Below are positions 22,801 to 34,645 of a DNA stretch of 64,000 nt, one piece after another; position 1 is the first letter of the stretch, and every line of letters starts with the position of its first letter. The position numbers and the translations under genes were made by a program. Source of the DNA: Notospermus geniculatus (taxonomy: Eukaryota; Nemertea; Pilidiophora; Heteronemertea; Lineidae); the NCBI GenBank assembly GCA_002633025.1, contig NMRB01000368.1, positions 341,488-405,487 of the forward strand, in the 5' to 3' direction. The notes below the pieces were generated by a model. The model was not told where the DNA came from. It did no database searches and saw nothing but the letters and a program-made list of their open reading frames with translations.

Positions 22801-23991
22801 CAGTCCTACAGGGACGAAGCGTCGAAAAGAGGCACAAAGCCGCTCACAGCCGTGCGCTTCCCAGTGGCGGTGTCGCAACAGCCAGGGAGCCCCAAAAGCT
22901 GACAAAATTACTTTCACGTATCAGACAGATTGTTCAGAAAGAATAAATCTTTACGTCAGACCCCATCAGCTAATGGACGAAGGTGTCGTAACATCAAGGA
23001 CTTAACTCACTCTTAGGTCTTTCCTCTACATGTATAATAATAAAATGATGTGCAGACTGGTTGGAATAAGTTCGAGTTACGACACCCAACACGAGTAACA
23101 TCAACAATAAAACCAAACACGCAGCAGAAACAAGGAGACGCTAAATCTTCATTTTCTCCTAATGAACATGGACAGTTTTTCATTTGTTATTGTTTCTGTT
23201 GGGGATGTTGCTTCGCCTGATTGTCTCAACTATATTTCATACGGGTTCTATCTCTCACACAAACCATTATCTCTATCTTGTAATCCATTATGGAGGAAGA
23301 TATTGAGTGAAGACTTTAGCATCAGTCTGCAGTTATAAAATTAACTCTCGGCATCATCATTGTTTGGCTTCGGCACCATTCCTGAGCAATCCTATCTTCC
23401 AGGCTTCGTTTTGTTCTCACCAGTACAATGATGTTCTCGGGTGTACTTTAAAGGGCCACGGTATTGCCACTTTTTCTCGAGAGCCGGCGCCACCGCGCCA
23501 CTCTCCAACGCCACCGCGCCACTCTCCAACCCAGGGACTAACTACGTTGTCGGCGAATTGACCCGACGTACATTTTGTAATGCATTTCCGTAGTCCATCT
23601 TACTGCCGCTAGGTGGCTCCCTCAACGTCGGCTGTCAAATAACGCATTTGAGATCCAATGCCGTGCTCCTTTAAGTTTCATGGTGGATGAGGAACGCCAG
23701 GTTCCTCCTTGCCTCAGCCAATACTTCCAGATTTCACTGAATCCAATTATTTATTCCATTCAGATTCAGGCTAAAGATTCTAATCTCCTGGAATTTATAA
23801 GTCCAGTTTCCATTCAACGAGGGATTGTGATGTATGGCTATAGAAACCATCACCATTCTGATATAACCGACAACAGATTATAGACCTTTGCAAAAAGGAT
23901 GATGGCCTTCTCGTTGTCCTAGATGACGTCGTGGTCATTGCCTAAAGCCTGATATAACACTACCAAACACATTCACCGGATAATTATTTTA
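19867..23991. other. 5' flank of distal exon copy, no other gene
   Basis: Repeats the flank of the proximal exon at an offset of 8426, near-identical to about 21889, with scattered changes after that. The block at about 22472-22562 replaces the unrelated copy 1 block at 14052-14144. The CTCF-like GCCGCTAGGTGGCTCC recurs at about 23605. Confidence 0.5.
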
Positions 23992-25224
23992 TCAAAACTT
24001 TTGTGCCCATAGCCCGCTTGACCAGCTTGGGGTGCCACGGCCATTGAATGGTTTTAAGCTTCTGACGTCATATGGTAAGGACTATTAGACCGCCATCTTT
24101 GTTGAAAAGGTCAATATTACATTGGCTCATCATTCGTTTCACACCAGTCCATGATGTTGGTAGTCTGGAAAAGAGAAATCTAATGTATTCTGAATGGAGC
24201 CTGATTGATGTGATACGATGTCACACTGCGAGTTCGGGCCGAAGTCCCAAGGGTTATTCCAATTTCAGACAACAACGCTGTAAATACATGTAAATCATCA
24301 ATTATATACGCCCCGTTGTCCTTAACGACATATAGGACTGCCTCTCTCAACTCGTAAACAGTCTTAATCGAGAGAGAGAATCAAGGCCAGAACATGCAAT
24401 CCCTATAAAGATACCAACTAGTATGCAAATTGCCGAGAAAGACTTAAAATGGTTGCTATGAATACCCAAAAATGGCTGGTGGGATTATTCACTCTCTTGC
24501 CAATATCGAATGGTTATGTTTGTAATTGACTGTTTAGGAGATTGGCACTCCGATCTAAAATCCTCAAATCCCTAAATCCTGAGATAGACCTACGATTTTT
24601 CTCTTTATATGACTGTGGGTCAGGGTGGTATACGTTCAGCATCACAAACACCTGACTGGAAGGTGATAAAAACCAACCTAATGTATGACGACATCTACAG
24701 TAATGTCAATGTTCCATATAAAACGGCCGCCCTGTTATAGCGATTATTGCAATAATATTTCCAATAAAACATGATAACAAGATCAGAGTTCTACCAACTC
24801 GGCATTTATTACCCGGAGAGACGCAGATTGTGGCGATATTTGGGAAAAAATCAACTATTGGATGACAGTCACGACTGGTGAAAAAAATGGGTAAGACGTC
24901 CAGCGATACGGATATGATGGAAAAATAGGCGGTCGCTGTTCAAATATAGGACGGTGGCAGCAAATAAAGTAATGGATCAAGTAATCTTCCATAAAGACGC
25001 ATGACTTTGCTTGTGGCTCGAGGCATCCGAGACTGACGTGGTTGTGAAGCAGCAGCAAAAAGAAAACTTTGTCACAGTTTTCTTCTATTGAGATTTCGCA
25101 ACAGTTCGGTTATGCCTACGAGAGTTTTCACTTAGTGTTTACCTTTTGTCTGAGTAACTTTAACAATGGCAGAACTCCGCTGCTAAAGGAACCAAGTTTG
25201 GCTTTCGGTGATTTTTCACCATTT
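23992..25224. other. No gene seen
   Basis: Intergenic between gene A and gene B. Only short frames, no array, no RNA gene recognised. Confidence 0.5.
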
Positions 25225-25500
25225 TTAGGGTATACATGTAGGCCTATATAATCTTTGACAATGGAAGGAACTGTCGCTGAACGTTCTCGCTGGTCCACCC
25301 GCGCCTTTGCGAAGCCACTTCCGGTTGGCAGGGAAGGACAATGAACGCAAAACGTCGTCATCCTCTTGCAACAGGTCCTCTAAAACGCACTCCCCTACTC
25401 GCACGTCCGAGGAACGCGCTATGCAGAGTGGAAATGCCCTGGGTTCCCAGGATGAACGTCGTAGGCTGACTGGGTCATAGCGAAGGCGAGAGTAAAACAT
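25225..25500. other. CpG-rich open stretch, possible exon remnant
   Basis: On the plus strand a frame with a biased S/R/T-rich composition (for example SSSSCNRSSKTHSPTRTSEE) ends at about 25480, with AATAAA about 70 bp downstream (25551). On the minus strand a 91-codon frame covers the same bases. I recognise no domain in either, and the overlap means at most one can be real. Weak candidate only. Confidence 0.15.
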
Positions 25501-25805
25501 TTGCTAATCATTTATTGGATGTGTTTACGCAGACGTCTCTCCTGGGCACAAATAAACTCTTTAGAATAGTGTAACTCGATAAGTTCTCCCTAGCTTGACT
25601 TAAAACCCGAACACGACGAGGGTTGGCAAAGATATGAACTGACTCGTCATCGACAAAGCAGTAAGAAATAAAGAATATGCTTCAGCTTGGCCGTCATCCT
25701 GGATTCCCCGCGCCAGGTGATTGATGACACAGGGACTTGAGGCATGCATGGCAGGGGTGGTGGGTGTTTCCGAGGTCCAAAAGCACCCACGGACAGTGTC
25801 CTGAC

Positions 25806-26150
25806 CCCTGGGGTATAATACCCCAGAAATATGTATATATAATAACAAGGGATCTAACTCCAACTCTCAGGCAGATTGGTGTTTTTAACTTCAAATCGCG
25901 CTCACAAGAAAACCCTGACACTTATGAACGGGAAACACAGCTATTTCCACTCAGAAATTCCTCATCTTTCAGAAAAACACAACAGTTTCACCATCAAAGG
26001 ACCCTAAAGGGCCGAAAATGCCCTCGTTTCCTCGCGAGACCCCCCAAAATCACATCTTTNACGACGACGACGACGACGACGACGACGGACGACGACGGAC
26101 GACGGACGACACACCATGGGAGAAGCTCACCTCACAGAGGTGAGCTAAAA
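25806..26150 (+). mobile_element. Helitron-like (pearl/MINE-type) tail with ACG microsatellite
   Basis: An (ACG)n / ACGGACG microsatellite (26061-26110, preceded by one N at 26060) is followed about 15 bp later by the hairpin AGCTCACCTC-ACA-GAGGTGAGCT (26124-26146) and then AAAAA. A microsatellite core next to a 3' hairpin is the known layout of pearl/MINE non-autonomous Helitron-like elements of bivalves and other invertebrates. The left end is not defined. A further palindrome CTGGGGTATAATACCCCAG lies at 25806-25824. Confidence 0.5.
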
Positions 26151-26715
26151 AGACGAGCTTTGCAAACCGTTTCAGATGGAATTTGTGCATCTGCCACGCC
26201 TACATATTGTTAAATTCCTTGAACGTCATTGAGGCATTAACAATTGCACGCAGTTCTTTGGATGATGGCACTCAAAGTTTTTAAAACCAAGTTTAAAACT
26301 TAAAAACAAAGTTTAAAACTGAGTTCCATGTGAACGTTTCGCCCACCTTTTCGGTAGGCGTTTTCAACACAAGTGGCAAGAGGTGTGTACAGGCACGAGG
26401 TGTGTACAGGCATTCCAACGTTTATTATGAAATGTTATATTTTTTCTGGTAGCAGTGTTACTTTTTAACGGTGTTGTTCGATTGCTTTCTAAATAATTCT
26501 CCCTACCGCACACCGTGTTACACCAATTCCTGCCGTGCCGTGCATTCCAACCTCGGTCAAACTCCTGTCAGAGTCGCCGATTGCCACGGGTTCTTGCTAG
26601 TAAGTTATAATACTTCTAATAGTTTTAACTGATCAAAGTTATAGTTATGATCGTTCTGTTTGGGGGGGAGGGGCGTGAACGAGATCTTCGGCGGTGCCTT
26701 GAACGCANGCCTTGA
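26151..26715. other. No gene seen; polyG/polyC tracts
   Basis: Short AAGTTTAAAAC-type repeats near 26285-26320, a repeated GAGGTGTGTACAGGCA near 26378-26412, and a G7 and C12 tract near 26660 and 26719 with one N at 26707. Confidence 0.45.
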
Positions 26716-26898
26716 ACGCCCCCCCCCCCCAACTTGATATTCTACCCCGACGGCTACGAGTTCAAACTGCCCAACATCACACACGAACTCATTGTGAAGG
26801 TCATGCCAAATGGCCGCTCTGAAGTATTCGAGCAAAAGCCACGATTCGAACTCAGCTATGGAAAGGAGACAGAGAGAAAATACCCAGCCACTGTCTGA
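26716..26898 (+). pseudogene. Coding-like fragment, unknown protein
   Basis: A 60-codon open stretch with protein-like composition (FYPDGYEFKLPNITHELIVK, then VMPNGRSEVFEQKPRFELSY) ends at TGA 26896-26898. It has no initiating ATG near its start, follows a C12 tract and has no obvious acceptor. I do not recognise the family. It could be a terminal exon fragment or a decayed gene piece. The antisense frame is also open, which weakens the call. Confidence 0.25.
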
Positions 26899-27289
26899 AA
26901 AAAGGATGCCAAGAAAAAGCACCGTCTGTCTTGTAGAACCTGACATGTGACGGACATCAGCCGACATCAGCCACGGGCTATTGACCGTTGTAGACAACTG
27001 GTAAAATGGAGTCATGGCACGCCATCCCATGTGTGATAGGATAGAAAGCTACTATGGACACTGGTCCCTGATGGTTCTTCAACATGAAATCCTATATGAA
27101 ATATAAACCATGAACCTTCTGTCGACTGGAGAGAATCCTCACATCCATCTTAATGAAGAAATCGGCAAGACAACGAAGGACCGAATTTCCATTGTGTAAA
27201 CAGAAACTCAATAAGATGGTCAAACATCTGCCTGGATTACGACAATCAACCAGCACCGTCAGATCCATTTTGATTATTTGTTGATATAA

Positions 27290-27580
27290 CATGTTGATCC
27301 ACTGGAATCCTTCAGCCACAAGGGTAATGTCTCTGTCGCCGAGACAAGACAGACAAATATTACTAACTCAGAGTTTGACCAGGCAAATGTTTCTGCCCAA
27401 TTAAACATAATATTTGGGAAGAACCAGGTGTACCACTCTCTCGCTAGCTTTTGTCTTGAAACGAAACCTCTTTCCAAGATGACTGGGGTCTTGATGGGAG
27501 TTTATGGACTTCCTCCCTGTACATCCCTGGCGGCGTGTCACAATTCACCCACACCATTGTTTGGTCACGATAAACAATGA
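27290..27580 (+). pseudogene. Coding-like fragment, unknown protein
   Basis: A 96-codon open stretch begins after TAA and ends at TGA 27578-27580. It holds three N-glycosylation sequons (NVS, NIT, NVS) in its first half. From 27460 a second plus frame (FQDDWGLDGSLWTSSLYIPG) looks equally protein-like, as if one frameshift separated the halves. No start codon, domain or splice sites recognised. Possibly part of the same decayed gene as 26716-26898. Confidence 0.2.
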
Positions 27581-27868
27581 TTGTCCTTCCTTGGTCCGGA
27601 ACCGGTACATCATGGTATCGGCTTCCGTGACAAAGTGACATAAAAACGTGCTTTGTATAGTTTAGCATTGACAAGAACAGGACCTCCTATACATTAATTT
27701 CAACACAACCTCTCGGTGCCGAAGGCCTCAACCAGAGTGGCTATGCAGAAGTCAGCAGGCTTCAAAGAAAAACCAAATCATGACAGAGGTTTTCCACTCT
27801 TGCAGCCATGCATAAAAATAATGGTAGACGTTTGCTTTTGACTGAGACATCTTTTAGTTTATAAGGGG

Positions 27869-28254
27869 CCATGTAGAATTAGCGGAATCAGCAGATCTGG
27901 CGGATTTAGCGGATTCTGTATAAAATTGAATAAAATTTGATAATAATAAATGGAAATTAACTTAGTAATATAATTTTTCAAGTGTTCAGATTCTGTGTGC
28001 TGCACAGGTTATAAAGGAAAAGCCGCAACATCGTCGCGAACGGCAGCAGGCCGAACTATTCCTGCAGACCATTTTTGTTTCCCTATTTGGATTACCGCCT
28101 GTAAAAGGTATTTTCGCTGTCCTTTATAATCTGTGGGACACCTGAAAAATTATATTACTTTATTAGTTTCCATTCATCATTGAATTTTATTCAATTTTAT
28201 ACAGAATCCGCTACATCCGCCAGATCTGAGCGGATTCCGCTAAATTCTACACGG
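27869..28254. mobile_element. Long foldback MITE, about 386 bp
   Basis: The arms of about 115 bp are reverse complements. The left begins GTAGAATTAGCGGAATCAGC and continues GCGGATTCTGTATAAAATTG. The right ends CAATTTTATACAGAATCCGC, then GGATTCCGCTAAATTCTAC. Pairing continues inward through TAATATAATTTTTCA. The unpaired centre, around 28010-28110, has no ORF. Superfamily not assignable. Confidence 0.85.
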
Positions 28255-29034
28255 ACGTTTATTTGCCCAGACGTTGTCAATTCCGGCTTGCAGCTTGCAG
28301 TTTAAGAAAAAGACTACATGGATTGTGGCTGTATACATCACAGGCACCGTCGACCGATGTCGATTTGATCGGCATGTTCTGTCACTGAATGGCGAGTTAA
28401 TACACCGTACCTGGGGAAAAAAGATGCTGGGGACTTCAAACGCTTCCTGATTACTAATTTGAACAAATTACCCCGGATTTTGCACTGGAGGCTGTTATTA
28501 CAAATTACCTCAATCAATCCATTCAAATTGTCAAATTAATGGTGAATGACTACAGTTCATTAATCGAGTTTGTAAAGACAAAGTCTTAAAATTTGCCATG
28601 TTTTGAGAAGATTGCCTTGGGATAAATACAGAGGAAGAAAATGATGCCATTTTCGCACCATCAGGGGAACATTGCCAACGTTAATGAACGTGAGAACATT
28701 GCCAACGTCACTGAACGTGTTTTAGCATTGAGCTGAAGGAAAACCTGAGACTAGTGTATTGAATTGGCAGGTTTGATCTGATGATTGATCTATTGTGTAT
28801 GGCCAAGGTTCTTTTACAGGAAGCACCTGTTGCTGACGCAATCCAGAGCCGTTACTACATGTAGCATACGGGGACAGGGGAGGGGAAATGCCCCCAGCCG
28901 TCACTGAAAAGCGTTTTTTCATGTAGATTGTGGCCGTACAAAGGTCGTAAAGTAGCCCCCGGAGAAAAAAATAGACACCGCCGTGGAATCAAAGGGAAGG
29001 CAGAGGGGCCTCAAACTCTGAGAATTTCTTCGAA
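28255..29034. other. No gene seen
   Basis: Only a short direct repeat (GAACATTGCCAACGT twice, 28667 and 28692) and no recognisable coding sequence. Confidence 0.45.
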
Positions 29035-29036
29035 AT

Positions 29037-29720
29037 AAAATAAAAAATAAAATAAAAAATAAAATAAAAAATAAAATAAAAAATAAAATAAAAAATAAAA
29101 TAAAAAATAAAAATAAAAAATAAAATAAAAAATAAAATAAAAAATAAAATAAAAAATAAAATAAAATCAATAAAAAAGTAAAAAAATAAATAAGTGAGTG
29201 AGCGAGCGAGAAAGCGAACGAACGGAATGAATAGAAGGAACGGAAGGAACGAAACGAACGAAATGAATCAAATAAAATGAATAAAGTAAATAAAAAAAAA
29301 TAAAAATAAAAATGAAAATATACCCGATGGGGATCGAACCCCTGACCGTCTCCTCTAAAGGCTGATGTCAAATTACCTTAGCCAGCGCGGGCTACTCACG
29401 GTGTTCCATGAACTACTTCGTCCTGTATATGGCATTGGTCCTTTCGTCTCCAACACTGTCAAAGTGGCGCGACAAAGACAGAAAATTTGAAAGAATGACA
29501 TATCACGGAGTTTGCCGGTAGCAAATACGTGTGTGGCACCCTGCTCTACATTTTGCAGAAGGGTACATCCACAAAGTTTCACCAATTAGGCCAACGTCCC
29601 AGTGACCATGTCGGAACAGGTCCGCATGGTTGTTTTCGAACAGGCTCGTACACTCTTTGTCATGACGTTGTGGTCATTCGTGACGTCAGAGCAAAAACCC
29701 TTGAAAAACCATCAATTTGA
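29037..29720 (-). mobile_element. tRNA-derived SINE, copy 1
   Basis: On the minus strand a Pol III-type head has box A TGGCTAAGGTAA and box B GGTTCGATCCC, about 40 bp apart (head about 29328-29395). It is followed by a T-rich tail, seen on the plus strand as an (AAATAAAATA)n tract at 29037-29165. Upstream of the head lies a body with GTGCCACACACGTATTTGC and GGACCTGTTCCGACATG. A similar body accompanies a different head at 55.4-55.7 kb. The large frames over the A-rich tail are not genes. Confidence 0.65.
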
Positions 29721-30969
29721 TTCTCTTCCTCAACATCCACAATGTAAGATGCTGCGACCCTGATTATGGATGCCATGGAAGGTATGACAAACTCATTACC
29801 GTGTATTGAATTAAGTCATGTTGACGACTATGATGGATGGGGGACACAATAAAAGAACATTAGTTGACAGTGAAAGGGACGTCATCACAAGATCCTTGAT
29901 GTCTCCCGGATGCTGGGCCAAGACCGATTGGACGATTTATCACAGCAGAAATTTTACTTGACATTTTGATAAAGGTTTCTGCCTCGAAGGTTCTCTTTAT
30001 GAATCATATTTTTGACGGAGAAAATACCATCAGTTAATGTTCAAGGCGACGGCTTGAGGAAAAAGAAGCTCATTGACGACATTGAAGAGCTTGCGTATGC
30101 GCAGTAGGATCTTATGAATGGAATAGTTTCACCTGTGGCGGCGTTCTAATCCTGTACCGGAAGTCATAGCGATCCAGTCCTTACCGGCCCAAGGACTTCC
30201 GGTTAGTGTCACATCCAGGTTTATCCCGGCCTCTAGGCCTTTATCCTGCCCTTGACATTTTTGAATTTAAAAGACGTCAGCCGTGCATTCTCAACGAAGT
30301 CTTGGATCCCCTGGTCGGCGAGGAGACGCGCGGAAGCTTTGTATATCGATCATTCTAGGTAGACTTGGAAGCGTATCCAACAAAGAGGCATTTATCTCTT
30401 GTCCAATTCCCGTCAATGTCCTTCGAGATTTCACTCCACGTGATTCAAGTCTCCAGGTTCTCTTTGAGACAACAAATGAAAGGAATTCACCTTCTTTGAC
30501 GATAAAAGCGGTCACCCGTCATTTTAACTGAGGGAGAAGTGTCCCTAGACGGTTGGTAAAGGTATCAATTTATAAAAAGTACATTTTGAACAAGGGAAGA
30601 GATGAAGGACATGTTCTGAAGGTCCTGAAAGGAAGGCTGCACTCTTAGGCAAGGGGAAATTTCACCGAAGATTGAGGTTTGTGAGAAGAGGATTTCGTCC
30701 TTTACACAGAAAGTCTATTCCGAACTCTTTTCAAGAAATGACGGGTTATCAAGAATTCCGTATCCATGGGCAGATCGAAATACTCGAATAGATATAGAAA
30801 ACTGTTGCCAGACGGGAAATGAATAAGTGAAGGTGCTGCACCATGCGCGATGGCTCCCTATGGACCATCCAATCATAGGAAACTAAGGACAGTCGTTGGT
30901 GCCATTGGTCTCCGGGCCGTAAAGGAAACCGATAGTGGTGAATTGCCAGGTGAGAGCCAATACAATTCG

Positions 30970-31390
30970 CCATTCGGAACGACCTGAGGCGAACTGCTTA
31001 TCTGTCCACTGGGCGGCGCATTTCACCTCGGACACAAGTCCAAGGCAGCCATATTGTTTATCAACAAACCCACGTGACAGACCATGGGACTATTTTGGCA
31101 GAATTTTGGCCTGTTAAGATGTTCAACCTTATTTGCTGGAAAAGTTGATGCATATTATATATCAACGTACCGGCATCTCACCCAATCTGCCAATTATTGA
31201 TCCAATAACGCATCGTTTCTGTGTGACCTAGTGCGTAGGTGCTGCTGGTGTGATGAGGCGACCGCATCCAAACCCCCAGAAACGCATGGAAATCCTTGCG
31301 CGTTCACGATGGCTGCCTTGGAATTGTGTGCGGGGGAAATGCGAGTGTCTACGGAAATTGCCGAGCAGTTGCCTTCGGAAGTTCCGAATG
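30970..31390. mobile_element. 421-bp hAT-type non-autonomous element (filled site)
   Basis: Ends are CCATTCGGAACGACCTGAGG and, inverted, CCTTCGGAAGTTCCGAATG (the outer 10 bp match perfectly). It is flanked by the 8-bp repeat ACAATTCG at 30962-30969 and 31391-31398. Copy 2 of the duplication has the empty site with a single ACAATTCG (about 33896-33903). An 8-bp target duplication is the hallmark of hAT transposases. There is no transposase ORF inside. Confidence 0.9.
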
Positions 31391-32147
31391 ACAATTCGCA
31401 CGAGAAAAACATCTCACGTGGAGCAGAACCTTAAAAGTCCTATGTGCACCACAAAAACGAATTCGCACTCTTTTTCAGCTTTGTACAGCATTCAGACAGA
31501 ACACTGCATTTTGCTGTTTGTTTCATGAAATTACGTTTATTAGTAGTAAGCGAGATCTATACCAAGGATTTTGTCAGTCAAAATCATTGGGCTAAAAACC
31601 GTACTGTGAACGACTTCAACAATGTAAATATGCTAATTTATTCGTGACGTAATTCTAGGGAAAAATTCATTCCAATTTGAACCACCCAGAGTACACTGGA
31701 TGCATGGTTTCTGCAGGATAATTGCATTTTGTTGAATTTCCCATCACATACATTGCTTAATTTGGTTACTAGGCCGCTCTAATCAGGGAAATGACATGTT
31801 CATTATGCAAATTCCCTAGTGTGACATCACTTAATGAGGCAGTCTTACACCATTCTGATTTCAGCTGAGTCATTCACAAAATCAAATATACCTTTCTAAC
31901 TGGTTGGAATTTTTTCACGAAATAAAAAGCCCCTTCATTGTAATTCTGTTCCAAATGATTCTGCAAAAAAAGGTGCATGTAGGACTTTAAGGCACTACAG
32001 TACACAGTACACTTTCGTTCCAGTTCCAGGCTCGCCATATCTATTTCATTTCACCGTTTTGCAGACTCCAAATGCTGCTCACGTAGCGCTGACTTTATCC
32101 GCATCAGATCAGCTGATATCCCCAGAAATTATCGCCCGGATGCTCTC

Positions 32148-34645
32148 AATAAAAAATAAAATAAAAAATAGGATAAAAAATAAAATAAAAATAAAATAAC
32201 AAATAAAATAAAAAATAAAATAAAAATATAAAATAAAATCAATAAAAAAGTAAAAAAAATAAATAAGTGAGTGAGCGAGCGAGAAAGCGAACGAACGGAA
32301 TGAATAGAAGGAACGGAAGGAACGAAACGAACGAAATGAATCAAATAAAATGAATAAAGTAAATAAAAAAAAAATAAAAATAAAAATGAAAATATACCCG
32401 ATGGGGATCGAACCCCTGACCGTCTCCTCCAAAGGCTGATGTCAAATTACCTTAGCCAGCGCGGGCTACTCACGGTGTTCCATGAACTACTTCGTCCTGT
32501 ATATGGCATTGGTCCTTTCGTCTCCAACACTGTCAAAGTGGCGCGACAAAGACAGAAAATTTGAAAGAATGACATATCACGGAGTTTGCCGGTAGCAAAT
32601 ACGTGTGTGGCACCCTGCTCTACATTTTGCAGAAGGGTACATCCACAAAGTTTCACCAATTAGGCCAACGTCCCAGTGACCATGTCGGAACAGGTCCGCA
32701 TGGTTGTTTTCGAACAGGCTCGTACACTCTTTGTCATGACGTTGTGGTCATTCGTGACGTCAGAGCAAAAACCCTTGAAAAACCATCAATTTGATTCTCT
32801 TCCTCAACATCCACAATGTAAGATGCTGCGACCCTGTTATGGATGCCATGGAAGGTATGACAAACTCATTACCGTGTATTGAATTAAGCCATGTTGACGA
32901 CTATGATGGATGGGGGACACAATAAAAGAACATTAGTTGACAGTGAAAGGGACGTCATCACAAGATCCTTGATGTCTCCCGGATGCTGGACCAAGACCGA
33001 TTGGACGATTTATCACAGCAGAAATTTTACTTGACATTTTGATAAAGGTTCCTGCCCCGAAGATTCTCTTTATGAATCATATTTTTGACGGAGAAAATAC
33101 CATCAGTTTAATGTTCAAGGCGACGGCTTAAGGAAACATTGTCATTATCACAAGGTAAATAAGATTAAGAAGCTGATTGACGACATTGAAGAGCTTGCGC
33201 ATGTGCAATAGGATCTGATGAATGGAATACATGTAGTTTCACCTGTGGCGGCGTTCTCCTGCTACCGGAAGTCATAGCGATCCAATCCTTACCGGCCCAA
33301 GGACTTCCGGTTAGTGTCACATCCAGGTTTATCCCGGCCTCTAGGCCTTTATCCTGCCTTGACATTTTTGAATTTTAAAAGACGTCAGCCGTGCATTCTC
33401 AACGAAGGCTTGGATACCCCTGGTCGGCGAGGAGACGCGCGGAAGCTTTGTATATCGATCATTCTAGGTAGACTTGGAAGCGTATCCAACAAAGAGGCAT
33501 TTATCTCTTGTCCAATTCCCGTCAACGTCCTTCGACTCCACGTGATTCAAATCTCCAGGTTCTCTTTGAGACAACAAATGAGAGGAATTCATCTTCTTTG
33601 ACGATAAAGGCGGTCACCCGTCATTTCAACTGAGGAAGCAGTGTGCCTAGACGGTTGGTAAAACTATCAAAGTATATTTTGAACAAGGGAAGAGATGAAG
33701 GACATGTTGTTGTGAAGGTCCTGAAAGGAAGGCTCTCACTCTCAGGCGGGGGGACATTTCACCGAAGATTGAGGCTTGTGAGAAGAGGATTTCGTCCTTT
33801 ACACAGGAAGTCTATTCCGAAGATCTTTTCAAGCATTGGTCTCCGGGTCAGCCGTAAAGGAAACCAATAGTGGTGAACTGCCAGGTGAGAGCCAATACAA
33901 TTCGCACGAGAAAACATCTCACGTGAAGCAGAACCTTAAAGTCCTATGTGCACCACAAAAACGAATTCTCACTCTTTTTCAGCTTTGTACAGCATTCAGA
34001 CAGAACTGCATTTTGCTGTTTGTTTCATGAAATACGTTAGTAGCAAGCGAGATATCAAGGATTTTGTCAGTCAAAATCATTGGGCTAAAAACCGTACTGT
34101 GAATGACTTCAACAATGTAAGTATGCTAATTTATTCGTGACGTAATTCTAGGGAAAAATTGATTCCAATTTGAACCACGTAGAGTACCCTGGATGCATGG
34201 TTTCTGCATGATAATTGCATTTTTTTGAATTTCCCATCACATACATTGCTTAATTTGGTTACTAGGCCGCTCTAATCAGGGAAATGACATGTTCATTATG
34301 CAAATTCCCTAGTGTGACGTCATCACTTAATGAGGCAGTCTTACACCATTCTGATTTCAGCTGAGTCATTCACAAAATCAACCAGAACTTTCTGACCGGT
34401 TGGAATTTTTTCACGAAATAAAAAGCCCCTTCACTGTAATTTTGTTCCAAATGATTCTGAAAAAAAGGTGCATGTAGGACTTTAAGGCACTACAGTACAC
34501 AGTACACTTTCGTTCCAGTTCCAGGCTCACCATATCTATTTCATTTCACCATTTTGCAGACTCCAAATGCTGCTCACGTAGCGCTGACTTTATCCGCATC
34601 AGATCAGCTGATATCCCCAGAAATTATCGCCCGGATGCTCTCAAA
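32148..34645. repeat. 3-kb direct duplication, copy 2
   Basis: Direct repeat of about 29035-32147 without the 421-bp element and without the block corresponding to 30737-30890. It includes a second SINE head at about 32402-32470 with box B GGTTCGATCCC on the minus strand and an A-rich tail at 32148-32240. It ends at GCCCGGATGCTCTCAA, the same words that end copy 1. Confidence 0.85.

Larger units (their letters stand above)
15682..23991. repeat. Large direct duplication, copy 2
   Basis: Direct repeat of 7956-15590. Through gene A exon 1 and its upstream flank the offset is a constant 8426 bp. It carries an extra element of about 0.9 kb at 16311-17216, a shorter minisatellite, and a 21-bp tandem duplication (CCACCGCGCCACTCTCCAAC motif twice) near 23490-23530. 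Homology ends at 23991, where ATCAAAACTTTTG replaces the junction spacer that follows copy 1. Confidence 0.9.
29035..32147. repeat. 3-kb direct duplication, copy 1
   Basis: Repeated at about 32148-34645 with an offset near 3074 bp in the left half. It begins with the A-rich SINE tail and ends at GCCCGGATGCTCTCAA. It is longer than copy 2 because it carries a 421-bp TIR element (30970-31390) and an extra block at about 30737-30890. Frames within it are short and show no domain. Confidence 0.85.

Noticed and set aside
26605-27030. 141-codon minus frame
   Set aside because: Crosses a poly-G/C run and an N; the opposite strand looks more protein-like.
28919-29371. 150-codon minus-strand frame (and 32109-32432)
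   Set aside because: Phe/Leu/Ile-rich translation of the T-rich SINE tail; no unique sequence.
29328-29395. Functional tRNA gene on minus strand
   Set aside because: Box A and B are present but stems do not pair and an A-rich tail follows: SINE head.
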